Positions 36,637 through 47,697 are shown, counted from the first letter of the stretch. The stretch is DNA of 64,000 bases from Bacillus tuaregi (GCF_900104575.1 NZ_LT629731.1:694189-758188); one strand, 5' to 3'. Translations and numbers: made by a program. Notes: generated by a model from the letters alone, not told the origin.

Positions 36637-39498
36637 ATGGCGATGGATAAACTGATTGTAAAGGGTGCCAGAGCCCATAACCTGAAAAATATTGATGTCA
36701 CGATTCCGAGAGATAAGCTTGTGGTGCTGACAGGACTTTCCGGTTCAGGAAAGTCCTCGCTTGCCTTTGATACGATATATGCAGAGGGACAGCGGAGGTA
36801 TGTGGAATCCCTGTCAGCCTATGCTCGTCAATTTCTCGGCCAGATGGATAAGCCTGATGTGGATTCGATTGAAGGCTTATCACCGGCGATTTCGATTGAC
36901 CAAAAGACGACAAGCAATAACCCGCGTTCAACGGTTGGGACTGTAACGGAAATCTATGATTATATGCGTTTGCTTTTCGCCAGGGTTGGTCATCCGACTT
37001 GCCCAACCCATGGAATCGAAATATCGTCGCAAACGATTGAGCAAATGGTTGACCGAATTATCGAATATCCTGAAAGAACGAAGATTCAAGTACTATCTCC
37101 TATCATTTCCGGTAAAAAGGGAGCACATGTTAAGGCCCTCGAGGACATTAAAAAGCAGGGCTATGTCAGAGTCCGCATTGATGATGAAATGTATGATTTA
37201 GGTGAAGACATTGAGCTTGAAAAAAATAAAAAGCATAGCATTGATGTCGTCATTGACCGGATTGTGGTGAAAGAGGGAATAGAAGCCAGACTGGCCGATT
37301 CACTGGAATCTGCCTTAAAGCTTGGTGGCGGCCGTGTGAAAATTGATGTCATCGGCGAGGAAGAGCTGTTATTCAGTGAGCACCACGCCTGTCCGATTTG
37401 CGGATTTTCGATTGCGGCCCTTGAGCCGAGGATGTTTTCTTTTAATAATCCATTCGGTGCCTGTCCTGAATGTGATGGTCTTGGAATGAAGAAAAAGGTA
37501 GACGTCAGTCTTGTGATCCCCAATAAGGATTTAACCTTAAATCAGCATGCGATTGCCCCTTGGGAGCCAGCCAGCTCGCAATACTATCCACAGCTGTTGA
37601 AATGCATTTGTGACCATTACGGAATCGATATGGACGTCCCGGTCAAGGATATTCCGCAGCATCAAATGGACAAAATCCTTCTTGGCTCTGATGGTGAAAA
37701 AATTCGTTTTCACTATGAAAATGATTGGGGACAGGTCCGAGATAATGAGATTGAATTTGAAGGGGTTCTCCGGAATGTGGAGCGCCGTTATTTAGATACA
37801 AGCTCCGATTATATTCGTGAGCAGATGGAAAAATATATGGCTGAGCATCATTGCCCGACCTGTAAAGGCTACAGATTGAAAAAGGAAACCTTGGCGGTCC
37901 TGATTGACGGCAAGCATATTGGGGAGGTAACGTCACTATCTGTTATCGAGAGTCTCCGATTTTTTGAACAGCTCGTGCTGTCAGAAAAGGAAATGAAAAT
38001 TGCCCACCTGATTTTCCGTGAAATTAAAGAACGTCTCGGCTTTCTCGTCAACGTTGGATTGGATTATTTAACGCTGAGCCGTACGGCGGGTACACTGTCA
38101 GGAGGAGAAGCACAGCGAATTCGTCTCGCCACACAGATTGGTTCACGCCTAACGGGTGTCCTCTACATCCTTGACGAGCCGTCCATTGGACTTCATCAGC
38201 GTGATAATGACCGTTTGATTGAGACATTACGAAATATGCGCGATATCGGGAATACCCTTCTGGTCGTGGAGCATGATGAGGACACGATGATGGCAGCTGA
38301 CTTTTTGATCGATGTTGGACCGGGTGCCGGAATCCGCGGCGGTGAAATTGTATCAATGGGTACACCGCAAGAGGTAATGGAGGATCCGAACTCGTTAACC
38401 GGACAATATCTGTCAGGCAAGAAGTTTATTCCACTGCCGCTCGAAAGACGGAAGCCGGATGGGCGCTTAGTGGAAATAAAAGGTGCGAAGGAAAATAACC
38501 TCAAGAATATTAACGTAAAATTTCCACTTGGCGTTTTTATGGCTGTAACAGGTGTTTCAGGGTCAGGCAAAAGTACGCTTGTTAATGAAATATTACATAA
38601 AGCATTGGCCTTAAAGCTGAACAGAGCGAAGAGCAAGCCTGGTGAGCATCGCTCCATGACAGGGCTTGAGCATTTAGATAAGGTGATTGACATAGACCAA
38701 ACGCCGATTGGCCGAACACCGCGCTCCAATCCTGCCACCTATACAGGTGTGTTTGATGATATCCGTGATGTCTATGCCTCCACGAATGAAGCCAAGGTCC
38801 GCGGCTATAAAAAGGGCCGCTTTAGCTTCAATGTAAAGGGCGGTAGATGTGAAGCGTGCCGCGGCGATGGAATTATCCGGATTGAAATGCATTTTCTCCC
38901 GGATGTCTATGTACCTTGCGAGGTTTGTCATGGGAAGCGATATAACCGTGAAACCCTTGAAGTGAAATATAAGGGGAAAAATATTTCCGATATTCTCGAT
39001 ATGACCGTTGAGCATGCGGTTGAGTTTTTCGAAAACCTTCCGAAAATTAAACGGAAGCTGCAGACACTGCTCGATGTTGGACTTGGTTATATTACGCTCG
39101 GTCAGCCGGCAACCACCCTTTCCGGTGGGGAGGCACAGCGGGTAAAGCTGGCTTCAGAGCTGCACAGACGTTCAACAGGACGCTCCTTCTATATTTTAGA
39201 TGAGCCGACAACAGGACTGCATGTCGATGACATTGCCCGTCTATTAGTTGTACTGGAGCGGCTTGTAGAAAACGGCGATACCGTTCTGGTTATTGAGCAT
39301 AATCTAGACGTGATTAAGCGAGCGGATTACCTAATAGACCTTGGTCCAGAAGGCGGGGATAAGGGAGGTACCGTGATTGCGACGGGAACACCTGAGGAAG
39401 TAGCCGAGGTAGCTGAATCCTATACAGGCAGCTATTTAAAACCGATTTTGGAACGCGACCGTGAAAGGATGCGCAGTCAAATCGAAGTGACGCAATAA
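36637..39498 (+). CDS. uvrA: Excinuclease ABC subunit A
   Basis: 953 residues. UvrA is the damage sensor that loads UvrB. It has two ABC ATPase modules with Walker [14 protein letters not shown] and [14 protein letters not shown] and signatures [13 protein letters not shown] and [13 protein letters not shown]. Zinc modules have CPICGF...CPECDG and CEACRGDG...CEVCHGKR cysteine pairs. The start [20 protein letters not shown] is standard. No obvious terminator follows in the 100 bases to yvlB. Confidence 0.99.
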   Translation: MAMDKLIVKGARAHNLKNIDVTIPRDKLVVLTGLSGSGKSSLAFDTIYAEGQRRYVESLSAYARQFLGQMDKPDVDSIEGLSPAISIDQKTTSNNPRSTVGTVTEIYDYMRLLFARVGHPTCPTHGIEISSQTIEQMVDRIIEYPERTKIQVLSPIISGKKGAHVKALEDIKKQGYVRVRIDDEMYDLGEDIELEKNKKHSIDVVIDRIVVKEGIEARLADSLESALKLGGGRVKIDVIGEEELLFSEHHACPICGFSIAALEPRMFSFNNPFGACPECDGLGMKKKVDVSLVIPNKDLTLNQHAIAPWEPASSQYYPQLLKCICDHYGIDMDVPVKDIPQHQMDKILLGSDGEKIRFHYENDWGQVRDNEIEFEGVLRNVERRYLDTSSDYIREQMEKYMAEHHCPTCKGYRLKKETLAVLIDGKHIGEVTSLSVIESLRFFEQLVLSEKEMKIAHLIFREIKERLGFLVNVGLDYLTLSRTAGTLSGGEAQRIRLATQIGSRLTGVLYILDEPSIGLHQRDNDRLIETLRNMRDIGNTLLVVEHDEDTMMAADFLIDVGPGAGIRGGEIVSMGTPQEVMEDPNSLTGQYLSGKKFIPLPLERRKPDGRLVEIKGAKENNLKNINVKFPLGVFMAVTGVSGSGKSTLVNEILHKALALKLNRAKSKPGEHRSMTGLEHLDKVIDIDQTPIGRTPRSNPATYTGVFDDIRDVYASTNEAKVRGYKKGRFSFNVKGGRCEACRGDGIIRIEMHFLPDVYVPCEVCHGKRYNRETLEVKYKGKNISDILDMTVEHAVEFFENLPKIKRKLQTLLDVGLGYITLGQPATTLSGGEAQRVKLASELHRRSTGRSFYILDEPTTGLHVDDIARLLVVLERLVENGDTVLVIEHNLDVIKRADYLIDLGPEGGDKGGTVIATGTPEEVAEVAESYTGSYLKPILERDRERMRSQIEVTQ

Positions 39499-39600
39499 AA
39501 CGCTACACTCAGTCTCTAGACGTATTCTTATAATTTTTGAAACATAATGTTGTTCATTTCGTATGTATAAATGAAGATGTTTCTCTAGGGAGGAATCATG

Positions 39601-40716
39601 ATGAAGGAACAACGTAAACGAATACTAAAGATGGTGGAAGAAGGAAAGCTAACCGTAGATGAAGCCTTAACTTTATTGGAAGAGCTGGAGAAATCAACGA
39701 AAACAATGGAAGAAAAACAGGAGCAGCTAGTCACAGAGCTGTCAACCGTTGTACATTCTGAAGGACACTCGAAAGAGGAGAAACACTCCTATTCGAATTC
39801 GCAGCACAGCTACCAATCGACAAAGGAGAAGTTTTTTGAATTTGTCGATTCGGCGGTGAAAAAGCTGAAGGACCTGGATTTGGACTTGAATTTTGGAAAG
39901 AAAATGGATATTTCTCATATTTTTCAGCAGACAGACGCTGATTTCAAAGAGCTGATTGTCGATGTAGCGAATGGAAATGTCCGCATCATTCCATGGGAGC
40001 AGCAGGATGTCCGGATTGAATGTCAAGCCCAGGTATTCCGCGGAGAAAATCACGATGAAGCTAAAGCCAGCTTTTTAAAGGAAGTCACGTTTGCCATTAA
40101 AGAGGATCGTCTTTATTTTTCAACGCGGCAAAAATGGATTAAGCTAGAAACCGTCATTTATATTCCGAAGGCAGAATATGAATATGGTGATATCCGTGTT
40201 TTCAATGGAAATATTGAAAGTACCAATCTCTCCGTGAAAAAATATAAAGTGAAAACAGCAAACGGAAAAGTCATTATGGATGGCATGAGCAGTCGCGAGG
40301 TTGAAACCGAGACAGGATATGGCTTGATTCAATGCATTGGCTGTGAAATAAAATCCATTGATGCGGAAACCCTCCATGGTGCCATTAGGCTGAATGGTGA
40401 CTTTACTAAGGCAGAGCTGCAGACGTTTAACGGGAATATACAGTGTAAAACCATTAATCCTGACTGTGAAAGAATTGAAGCGAAGACCACCACCGGTAGC
40501 ATTGACCTCTCCGTTCCAGAGGAGGCAGCGGTGAATGGAATCCTGAAATCCAATTTGGGTAATTTCAATGTCGAGCTAGAAGGCATTCAAATTATTGACG
40601 AGAAAAGTGAATTAATCCAAAAAACGTTGAATTTTAAAACGGTAAAAGAATCGATGCATCAGCTTCAACTGTATGCTGATACCAAAACAGGTTCGATTGC
40701 CATTCATAAAGCTTAA
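39601..40716 (+). CDS. yvlB: DUF4097 beta-helix protein YvlB
   Basis: About 371 residues. An N-terminal SHOCT-like helix pair (KRILKMVEEGKLTVDEALTLLEELE), a charged histidine- and serine-rich linker (about 45-85), and a long repetitive beta region (about 115-370) of the DUF4097 adhesin-like type. No signal peptide is visible, so it is probably cytoplasmic. It belongs to the yvlABCD group tied to envelope stress (LiaRS/SigW-type) in B. subtilis. ATG 39601 fits AGGGAGGA better than ATG 39598. The stop codon TAA lies within the left end of a repeat remnant. Confidence 0.88.
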   Translation: MKEQRKRILKMVEEGKLTVDEALTLLEELEKSTKTMEEKQEQLVTELSTVVHSEGHSKEEKHSYSNSQHSYQSTKEKFFEFVDSAVKKLKDLDLDLNFGKKMDISHIFQQTDADFKELIVDVANGNVRIIPWEQQDVRIECQAQVFRGENHDEAKASFLKEVTFAIKEDRLYFSTRQKWIKLETVIYIPKAEYEYGDIRVFNGNIESTNLSVKKYKVKTANGKVIMDGMSSREVETETGYGLIQCIGCEIKSIDAETLHGAIRLNGDFTKAELQTFNGNIQCKTINPDCERIEAKTTTGSIDLSVPEEAAVNGILKSNLGNFNVELEGIQIIDEKSELIQKTLNFKTVKESMHQLQLYADTKTGSIAIHKA

Positions 40717-40786
40717 CTTTATTCATCAGAAGTCCTCCACTTCTATAAGTGGGGGATGAATACAAATGGTCCTTCGATTCAGTGGG
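40713..40786 (+). repeat. Half copy of the multi-hairpin repeat (copy 6)
   Basis: The left half only: TTAACTTTATTCATC, hairpin A (CCTCCACTT / AAGTGGGGG) and the start of hairpin B (GATTCAGTGGG). The right arm and right half are missing. Its first bases supply the yvlB stop codon. Confidence 0.8.
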
Positions 40787-40850
40787 TTGATTTTGCGCTG
40801 TGGTAGGGATTGAATTCTCTATCACGGCTTCGAATAAGAGGTGTTAATAT

Positions 40851-41210
40851 ATGAGATGGTTAGTGGGGATATTGATTAATGCGATTTTATTTATGGCCTT
40901 AGCGGGTTTTTTCAAGGAATCCTTTTATATTGATGGATTTCTTGCAGCCGTTGGGGCGAGCTTTGTGTTATCGGTGCTAAATATGATTGTCAGGCCTATC
41001 CTCATCATATTGACACTGCCCATAACGGTTTTTACGTTAGGAATCTTTTTATTTGTGATCAATGCCTTGACCCTCGTCCTGACAGACAATATCATGGGGG
41101 ATTCCTTTGAAATTGAAAGCTTTGGCATGGCGTTTCTAATCGCAGTCATCATGTCTGTTGTCAATATTATTATTCAAAACCAACTAAATCGAAAAGAAGA
41201 TAAGCATTAG
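40851..41210 (+). CDS. yvlD: Phage holin family IV-like membrane protein YvlD
   Basis: 119 residues with four hydrophobic helices and a short charged tail (QLNRKEDKH). It matches the YvlD family of small Bacillus envelope proteins; the holin name is a domain label only. In B. subtilis yvlC (PspC domain) stands between yvlB and yvlD; here that gene is missing and a repeat remnant occupies the gap. A strong terminator follows. Confidence 0.85.
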   Translation: MRWLVGILINAILFMALAGFFKESFYIDGFLAAVGASFVLSVLNMIVRPILIILTLPITVFTLGIFLFVINALTLVLTDNIMGDSFEIESFGMAFLIAVIMSVVNIIIQNQLNRKEDKH

Positions 41211-41215
41211 CCTCG

Positions 41216-41262
41216 AAAAAGCTGACATGAAGGGATGAAAATCCTGATTGTCAGCTTTTTTT
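41216..41262 (+). terminator. Terminator after yvlD
   Basis: AAAAAGCTGACA pairs with TGTCAGCTTTTT, followed by more T. Confidence 0.9.
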
Positions 41263-41399
41263 GCCTTTTTTTCAAAAGTGGAAATTCGACCATAAAAGGA
41301 AATCTAATTTGGTTATTGGTAAAAAAATGATAAAATAATGTGAAACTTACTATCATATCCAGCCATGATTATGGTTCATATAATAAAGGAGGCACCAAG

Positions 41400-42329
41400 T
41401 TGGTTAAAGTACGAACGAAAGACATAATTGAAGAGTTTGGTCTCGAGCTGCTTAGTGGTGAAGAGGGAATTAATCGCCCCGTCACAACAAGTGATATTTC
41501 AAGACCCGGCATTGAACTGGCAGGATATTTTGATTATTATCCGGCAAATCGAATTCAATTGCTCGGTATGACCGAGATGACCTTTGCCAGTAAGTTGAAC
41601 GAAAGCGAGCGCGATTATCGTTTGGAAAGGCTCTGTACAGATGTGACTCCAGGGATTATTATCACAAGGGGCTTGGAGGCGCCTGAAGTACTTCTTGAAG
41701 CAGCAGAGCGGGAATCTGTGCCGGTCATGCGCTCCAAGCAAAAAACAACCCGCTTTTCAGGACAGCTAACGAATTTTCTTGAAAGCAAGCTGGCACCGAC
41801 GACAGCGGTACATGGTGTTCTTGTTGATATATATGGTGTCGGGGTTATGATTACCGGGCAAAGTGGTGTGGGAAAAAGTGAAACGGCGCTTGAGCTGGTC
41901 AAACGAGGACATCGTCTCGTTGCTGATGACTGTGTTGAAATTCGCCAGGAGGATGAGAATACCTTAGTTGGGACCTCGCCTGAATTAATTGAACATCTCC
42001 TGGAAATTCGCGGATTAGGCATTATTGACGTGATGACATTGTTTGGCGCGGGTTCTGTTTTGAAGCATAAGAAGATTTCGCTTGTCATTAGTCTTGAGAA
42101 CTGGGATCAGCAAAAGCAATATGACCGACTAGGCATTGATGAAGAGAAGGTCAAAATTATTGATACAGATGTGACGAAAATTACGATTCCGGTCCGTCCA
42201 GGACGAAACTTAGCCATCATTATTGAGGTGGCAGCTATGAATTTCCGCCTGAAGCGGATGGGAGTGAATGCAGCAGAGCAGTTTACTAACCGCCTCAGTG
42301 AAGTGATTGATGAAAAGAAGGAAATGTAA
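41400..42329 (+). CDS. hprK: HPr(Ser) kinase/phosphorylase
   Basis: 309 residues. It phosphorylates HPr and Crh on Ser46 when fructose-1,6-bisphosphate is high, and removes the phosphate when phosphate is high, setting CcpA catabolite control. The N-terminal domain (1-130) precedes Walker [14 protein letters not shown], the catalytic DDCVEIR and the signature [10 protein letters not shown]. The C-terminal helix has [13 protein letters not shown]. The frame is open from 41340, but TTG 41400 has AAGGAGG at 7 bases and matches known HprK N-termini. Crh, its substrate, is encoded at 59374. Confidence 0.98.
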   Translation: MVKVRTKDIIEEFGLELLSGEEGINRPVTTSDISRPGIELAGYFDYYPANRIQLLGMTEMTFASKLNESERDYRLERLCTDVTPGIIITRGLEAPEVLLEAAERESVPVMRSKQKTTRFSGQLTNFLESKLAPTTAVHGVLVDIYGVGVMITGQSGVGKSETALELVKRGHRLVADDCVEIRQEDENTLVGTSPELIEHLLEIRGLGIIDVMTLFGAGSVLKHKKISLVISLENWDQQKQYDRLGIDEEKVKIIDTDVTKITIPVRPGRNLAIIIEVAAMNFRLKRMGVNAAEQFTNRLSEVIDEKKEM

Positions 42330-42429
42330 ATACCTGAAAGTTGTCAAATAACAGCCTATCCTTCATAGTGGAGGAAGAGAGCTTTGAATGCAGTCATGAT
42401 AGGATGATGTTGTAAAAGGAGTTGTAGTA

Positions 42430-43248
42430 ATGGAGGAGAGTATTCAACCGCTTGATCCGATAGCCATTTCGCTCGGACCCATACAGGTTCACTGGTACGG
42501 GGTTATTATTGGAGTGGGAATTGCGCTTGGATTATATATAGCGATTAAGGAGTCAGAGAGGCGTGGGCTTGATAAGGAGCTGTTCACAGACCTGATGCTG
42601 TGGGCGATTCCGATTTCCATCCTGTCCGCTCGACTTTACTATGTTTTATTCGAATGGGAATATTATGCTCGCTATCCGGGCGAGATTATGGCCATTTGGC
42701 ATGGAGGCTTGGCGATCCATGGTGCTTTAATCGGTGCGGTAATCACGGCGATTGTTTTTACTAGAAAGAGAGGCGTTTCCTTTTGGAAGCTGGCCGATAT
42801 TGCCGCCCCAAGTATTATTCTAGGTCAGGCAATCGGCAGATGGGGAAATTTCATGAACCAGGAAGCGCATGGCGGAGAAGTAAGTCGTGCCTTTCTTGAG
42901 AATCTGCATTTACCGGAATTTATTATCAATCAAATGTATATTAACGGGGTCTATTACCATCCCACCTTTTTATATGAATCACTGTGGAATTTACTGGGCT
43001 TCATTCTATTAATGGTTTTACGAAAAGTAAATCTAAAGCGGGGCGAGCTATTCCTATCCTATGTTATTTGGTATTCAATCGGACGCTTCTTTGTTGAAGG
43101 CATGAGAACAGACAGCTTAATGCTAACAGAGAACATTCGGATGGCCCAAACGATTTCAGTTGCACTTATTTTGCTCGCCGTCATTTTACTTGTCTATAGA
43201 AGAGTGAAGGGATACGCAAGCATTCGTTATTTAGATAACAAGAGCTAA
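42430..43248 (+). CDS. lgt: Prolipoprotein diacylglyceryl transferase
   Basis: 272 residues with seven membrane segments. It moves diacylglycerol from phosphatidylglycerol to the lipobox cysteine of lipoproteins such as CccB. The Lgt signature [14 protein letters not shown], the catalytic-region motifs [10 protein letters not shown] and WHGGLAIHG, and VEGMRTDSL are present. It follows hprK, as in B. subtilis. Confidence 0.98.
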   Translation: MEESIQPLDPIAISLGPIQVHWYGVIIGVGIALGLYIAIKESERRGLDKELFTDLMLWAIPISILSARLYYVLFEWEYYARYPGEIMAIWHGGLAIHGALIGAVITAIVFTRKRGVSFWKLADIAAPSIILGQAIGRWGNFMNQEAHGGEVSRAFLENLHLPEFIINQMYINGVYYHPTFLYESLWNLLGFILLMVLRKVNLKRGELFLSYVIWYSIGRFFVEGMRTDSLMLTENIRMAQTISVALILLAVILLVYRRVKGYASIRYLDNKS

Positions 43249-43321
43249 GCTTGTGAAATCGCTATTCAAAAATAAAGGGGAGTTGTCGTTGGTAAGACAA
43301 CGAAGAGAAGGATGAGGAGCT

Positions 43322-44278
43322 ATGCTAGGAACCATTAAAAACGGCTGTATGGTCGGTCTCAGGGTAACCTGGACGTTTGGAAAAATTATTTTTCCCATCA
43401 CACTGATGATCACGATTCTGCAGCATACCCCTGTCTTACCATGGATAATCGATAAAATTGCACCATTCATGAGCTTGTTCGGTCTCTCGGGGGATGCAGC
43501 GATTCCGCTTGTATTAGGGAATGTATTAAATATTTATGCGGCAATCGGAGCGATATTATCACTTGATTTTACGGTTAAAGAAGTTTTCATCATTGCCGTC
43601 ATGCTGTCTTTTTCCCACAGCATGATTCTTGAATCAGGGGTGGCAATCAAGACAGGCGTTAAGCTTTGGGTTGTTCTTTTAGTTCGTATTAGCTTGGCGA
43701 TCCTTTCGGCGCTTGTCATTAACCTTGTATGGCAGGGTGGCTCAGAGCAGGCTCAATATGGCTTCGTGTCTGCTTCACAAAGTAATGAAGCGGTGACAGG
43801 CTGGCTGCAAATCGGCTCGGCTGGACTGCAGTCAGCCATTATGGGTGTTGTGCAGCTGGCGATGATTGTCATTCCGCTTATGATTGGTATCCAATTTCTG
43901 AAGGATTTGAAATGGATTGATGTTTTTTCAAAATGGATGGCACCCATCACTCGTTCCCTAGGAATGAATCCCAATACATCGACCACCTTGGCAGCTGGCT
44001 TATTGCTAGGTCTTGCCTACGGGGCAGGGGTGATGATTCAGGCTGTCAAGGAGGACGGCGTCAGCAAGAAGGATTTAACGATTGCCTTTATTTTCCTTTC
44101 CGCCTGCCATGCTGTGATTGAGGATACGCTGATTTTCGCTCCGCTTGGCATTCCGGTGCTGCCGCTCTTGTTGATCCGTCTGGTAGTGGCGGTTGTGTTA
44201 ACGGCTTCGGTTGCGCTTATTTGGAATCGATCTATTATGGCAAAGACAAGGAGTAAAGAAATAACCTATGAACAATAA
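43322..44278 (+). CDS. yvoD: Nucleoside-recognition (Gate) domain membrane protein YvoD
   Basis: 318 residues, about eight membrane segments, with two Gate-type halves related to SpmA/SpmB (GLSGDAAIPLVLGNVLN and similar). The substrate is unknown. The order hprK-lgt-yvoD-ppaX-yvoF is that of B. subtilis. It has a GAGGAG ribosome binding site and overlaps ppaX by 11 bases. Confidence 0.85.
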   Translation: MLGTIKNGCMVGLRVTWTFGKIIFPITLMITILQHTPVLPWIIDKIAPFMSLFGLSGDAAIPLVLGNVLNIYAAIGAILSLDFTVKEVFIIAVMLSFSHSMILESGVAIKTGVKLWVVLLVRISLAILSALVINLVWQGGSEQAQYGFVSASQSNEAVTGWLQIGSAGLQSAIMGVVQLAMIVIPLMIGIQFLKDLKWIDVFSKWMAPITRSLGMNPNTSTTLAAGLLLGLAYGAGVMIQAVKEDGVSKKDLTIAFIFLSACHAVIEDTLIFAPLGIPVLPLLLIRLVVAVVLTASVALIWNRSIMAKTRSKEITYEQ

Positions 44279-44918
44279 GATTACAACATTATTATTTGAT
44301 TTAGATGGTACATTAGTGGATACAAATGAATTAATTTATACCTCCTTTCAGTACACGCTAGACCAGTATTATCCTGGTCAATACAAACGAGAGGATATCC
44401 TTCCGTTTTTCGGACCCTCTTTAACTGACACCTTTAGTGGAATCAATCCGGAAAAAGCGGAGGAAATGATTAAGGTTTACCAGACGCATAATAAGGCCCA
44501 TCATGATCAGCTAGTGTCGATTTTTCCAGGTGTTTTTGAGACCGTTGCGAAGCTGAAGGAAGAGGGCTACAAGCTTGGAGTCGTGACAACGAAAAGGACA
44601 GAGGTAGCGAGGATGGGCTTGAACCTGACGAAGCTGACTCCATTCTTTGATGCCTTCATCGCGTTTGAGGACGTGGAAAAAACAAAGCCGGATCCAGAGT
44701 CCCTTTTTAAAGCGCTCGATATCCTTGACGCTCGCCCAGAGGAAGCAATCATGGTCGGGGATAATTTTCATGATATTTTGGCCGGAAAAAATGCCGGTAT
44801 GAAAACAGCCGGTGTATCCTGGACCATCAAGGGTGTTGATTATTTGAAATCCTATGAGCCGGATTATATCCTCGAATCGATGAATGACTTAATGGATATT
44901 GTTGAGGGGCGAAAATGA
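44268..44918 (+). CDS. ppaX: Pyrophosphatase PpaX
   Basis: 216 residues, HAD superfamily. Motif I is FDLDGTLVD, motif II is the VVTTKR region, and motif III/IV are KPDPESLF and MVGDNFHDILAG. In B. subtilis PpaX hydrolyses pyrophosphate released when HprK dephosphorylates HPr(Ser-P), which fits its place in the hprK operon. It overlaps yvoD at the start and yvoF at the end (ATGA). Confidence 0.93.
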   Translation: MNNKITTLLFDLDGTLVDTNELIYTSFQYTLDQYYPGQYKREDILPFFGPSLTDTFSGINPEKAEEMIKVYQTHNKAHHDQLVSIFPGVFETVAKLKEEGYKLGVVTTKRTEVARMGLNLTKLTPFFDAFIAFEDVEKTKPDPESLFKALDILDARPEEAIMVGDNFHDILAGKNAGMKTAGVSWTIKGVDYLKSYEPDYILESMNDLMDIVEGRK

Positions 44919-45418
44919 GAAATACGGAGCGGTACCCTGTTGAAGGACCGAATTCACTCTGGCATGTCTACAAAACCGTTCCGTTTTGGAAGGTCATCAA
45001 AAACTTTGTCGTTATTCAATTAGCCCGTTATAGTCCCTTTCTTGGTCTGAAGAATTGGCTATACAAGCATTTTCTCGGGATGAAGGTGGGCGAGCAAACA
45101 TCGTTTGCGTTGATGGTGATGCTGGATATTATGTTCCCTGAGAAAATCAGTGTCGGGCGTAATACAGTGATTGGCTATAATACAACGATTCTTGCGCATG
45201 AATACTTAATTAAGGAATATCGTCTGGGAGATGTGAAAATTGGCAGCGAGGTCATGATTGGAGCCAATTCCACGATTCTTCCTGGCGTCACGATTGGAGA
45301 CGGTGCTATCGTTTCAGCTGGCACCCTCGTCCATAAAGATGTACCGGCCGGAGCCTTTGTCGGAGGAAATCCAATGAGAATGATAAGAGAAGATGCTCAG
45401 GAGCTTCTGCAGGACTAG
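44915..45418 (+). CDS. yvoF: Left-handed beta-helix acetyltransferase YvoF
   Basis: 167 residues. The hexapeptide-repeat region (about 70-150) includes VGRNTVIGYNTTILAH, IGSEVMIGANSTIL and IGDGAIVSAGTLVHKDV, the fold of CoA-dependent O-acetyltransferases; the acceptor is unknown. A helical, basic N-terminus (1-50) may touch the membrane. It is the last gene of the hprK operon and is followed by a terminator. Confidence 0.88.
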   Translation: MRNTERYPVEGPNSLWHVYKTVPFWKVIKNFVVIQLARYSPFLGLKNWLYKHFLGMKVGEQTSFALMVMLDIMFPEKISVGRNTVIGYNTTILAHEYLIKEYRLGDVKIGSEVMIGANSTILPGVTIGDGAIVSAGTLVHKDVPAGAFVGGNPMRMIREDAQELLQD

Positions 45419-45466
45419 AGCATCTCATCGACGTTTATTTCGGTAAACGCCAACCGGATTGGATGG

Positions 45467-45508
45467 AAGGTGACAGACGCCCATAATTGGTGCGCTGTCA
45501 CCTTTTTT
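45467..45508 (+). terminator. Terminator after yvoF
   Basis: AAGGTGACAG / CTGTCACCTT with TTTTT. The next 200 bases (45509-45722) hold no gene; a 13-base GCAAGCAAGGCTG motif occurs twice there. Confidence 0.85.
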
Positions 45509-45722
45509 GTTGATGCAGAATGCTTGGCTAAAAGCAGCCAGGCCAGATATTCACTGGCACTAAGCTTAGCTTCTAGCAAGCAAGGCTGAAAATAGGTAAA
45601 TTAGTCAGAACAAAGGCTCTACTCAGACAAAAACTAGTAAAAACCAATAATATCTGTCCAAAACCGAGCCCTACCCTACACAAGCCCCGTTCCCCCGGCA
45701 AGCAAGGCTGGTTAGTTTTTCC

Positions 45723-45752
45723 TTGACAACTATCGACAGATAGCGATACAAT
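45723..45752 (+). promoter_or_regulatory. his operon promoter with central dyad
   Basis: TTGACA (45723-45728), an 18-base spacer, TACAAT (45747-45752). The spacer contains the dyad CTATC-GACA-GATAG, a fitting place for a repressor. B. subtilis his is controlled by a TrpR-like protein (YerC/HisR), so this is a candidate operator. No T-box was seen. Confidence 0.65.
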
Positions 45753-45837
45753 ATCTTCAACTTACTACCACATTAGCGAACTAAAGCAAAACTGAAATTT
45801 CAGTACGCAGTGTGATGAACAGAGGTGTTCTTAGCAA

Positions 45838-47025
45838 ATGAGCCGTTTATTTATGTTTGAAAAACCACTAGGCATGCGAGATACATTACCAGGATTATAT
45901 GAGACAAAGCACAAAATCCGCCATGCTATCGGAGATGAAATGAAAAAATGGGGCTATCAATTTATTGAAACGCCTACTTTAGAATATTACGAAACCGTTG
46001 GTGCAGCTTCGGCCATCCTCGATCAGCAGCTTTTTAAACTGCTCGACCAGCAGGGTCATACGCTTGTCCTTCGACCAGATATGACGTCGCCAATTGCCAG
46101 AGTTGCAGCCTCCAAGATGCTAAAGGAAATTACGCCATTACGGCTTGCCTACACTGCCAATGTATACCGTGCCCAGCAGCGCGAAGGCGGGCGTCCGGCT
46201 GAGTTTGAACAAATTGGCGTTGAGTGCATCGGGGACCACACCATTAGTGCTGACGGGGAAGGCATTACCCTCCTCATCTCTTCATTAGAAGCATCAGGCC
46301 TGAAGAATTTCCAATTATCTGTCGGCCATATTGGCTTCGTTAAAGAATTTTTCAGCGATATCTTAGGCACGGAGGAGCGTGTCAATGCGCTTACGACCTT
46401 TTTATATGAAAAAAATTATGTCGGCTACAGAGAGCACGTCAAACAATTACCGTTATCTTCTATTGATAAGCAGCGTCTGTTAGATTTCTTAAATCTACGC
46501 GGAGGAGAAGAGGTCATTGAAGCAGCCTACCGTCTGCTTGAAAACGGCAAAGGACGCCAGGCATTAGACAATCTAAAGCAGCTTTCGGAGACACTCGCAG
46601 ATTACGGCGATGCAGGGGCAAGAGTGAAGTTTGATTTATCCCTTGTCAGTCATATGAGCTACTATACTGGAATTCTATTTGAGGTATATGCGGACCAGGT
46701 CGGCTTCCCAATTGCCAGCGGCGGACGTTATGACCAATTGCTGAGCAAATTTGGCAAGGATACGGGTGCAACCGGTTTTGCTATCCGCCTTGATCGTTTA
46801 GTAGAAGCACTTGGTACGATTGAAGCTCGTGAGCCTGTTCAATGTATCTTATTCAGTGCCGAGCGCAGAAAGGAAGCCTACGCTTTAGCTGTGGAAAAAA
46901 GAAACAGCGGAATAAAGGTGGTCCTTCAGGACATTAACGGAGTTGAAAATCTTGATGCCACAACAGAGCTTTACGATGAGGTTACGATGCTAGTCGGAAA
47001 AGCAGGGAAGGAGACAGCGCAATGA
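45838..47025 (+). CDS. hisZ: ATP phosphoribosyltransferase regulatory subunit HisZ
   Basis: 395 residues. It resembles histidyl-tRNA synthetase (class II core; [44 protein letters not shown]) but lacks the anticodon-binding domain, as in HisZ. It activates the short-form HisG and mediates histidine feedback. It is the first gene of the operon and overlaps hisG by four bases (ATGA). A GAGGTG stands 10 bases upstream. Confidence 0.95.
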   Translation: MSRLFMFEKPLGMRDTLPGLYETKHKIRHAIGDEMKKWGYQFIETPTLEYYETVGAASAILDQQLFKLLDQQGHTLVLRPDMTSPIARVAASKMLKEITPLRLAYTANVYRAQQREGGRPAEFEQIGVECIGDHTISADGEGITLLISSLEASGLKNFQLSVGHIGFVKEFFSDILGTEERVNALTTFLYEKNYVGYREHVKQLPLSSIDKQRLLDFLNLRGGEEVIEAAYRLLENGKGRQALDNLKQLSETLADYGDAGARVKFDLSLVSHMSYYTGILFEVYADQVGFPIASGGRYDQLLSKFGKDTGATGFAIRLDRLVEALGTIEAREPVQCILFSAERRKEAYALAVEKRNSGIKVVLQDINGVENLDATTELYDEVTMLVGKAGKETAQ

Positions 47026-47663
47026 AAGAGCCGTTAACAATTGCCATGCCGAAAGGGCGTATTTTTGAAGAAGCGGCGGCATTGCTTCGTGAAGCAGGCT
47101 TCAAGCTGCCGCCGGAATTTGATGATTCACGGAAATTAATTATCGATGTCGAAGAGGAGAATTTCCGTTTTATCCTCGCGAAGCCGATGGATGTGCCAAC
47201 CTATGTTGAGCATGGTGTCGCAGACCTTGGGATTGCCGGAAAGGACGTCATGCTTGAGGAAGACCGTGATGTCTATGAAGTACTTGATTTGAAAATCAGC
47301 CACTGCTACTTAGCGGTAGCGGGGCTTCCAAATACGAAAATGAATGATGTAGCGCCGAAAATTGCCACGAAATATCCGAATGTTGCTTCAAAATATTTTC
47401 GTGAGCAGGGTGAGCAGGTTGAAATCATTAAGCTGAATGGCTCAATTGAGCTGGCACCGATGATCGGTCTTGCTGACCGTATTGCCGATATTGTCTCAAC
47501 AGGCAGAACACTAGTGGAAAATGGGCTGGTTGAATATGAGCAAATCGTTGATATCACTTCACGGCTGATTGTCAATCCAGTCAGCTACCGCATGAAGGAT
47601 AAGCGAATTAGTGAATTAGTGGAACGAATTGCCGACGTGCTGAACCAGAAAGCAACGGTATAA
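47022..47663 (+). CDS. hisG: ATP phosphoribosyltransferase, short form
   Basis: 213 residues. It condenses ATP with PRPP, the first step of histidine synthesis. It has the short catalytic form (no C-terminal regulatory domain) and therefore needs HisZ. Motifs include [11 protein letters not shown] at the start, [11 protein letters not shown], and the PRPP-binding [16 protein letters not shown]. Confidence 0.98.
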   Translation: MKEPLTIAMPKGRIFEEAAALLREAGFKLPPEFDDSRKLIIDVEEENFRFILAKPMDVPTYVEHGVADLGIAGKDVMLEEDRDVYEVLDLKISHCYLAVAGLPNTKMNDVAPKIATKYPNVASKYFREQGEQVEIIKLNGSIELAPMIGLADRIADIVSTGRTLVENGLVEYEQIVDITSRLIVNPVSYRMKDKRISELVERIADVLNQKATV

Positions 47664-47697
47664 AAAGTTATCAATCTTTTATGTTAGGATGAGTACG

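Noticed and set aside
44511-44771. Minus-strand frames over ppaX, uvrA, his genes and others
   Set aside because: They follow the codon pattern of the genes opposite and encode nothing recognisable.
45509-45837. A T-box or other riboswitch upstream of hisZ
   Set aside because: No AGGGUGGNACCGCG-type motif or suitable terminator/antiterminator pair. A plain promoter with a dyad explains the region better.
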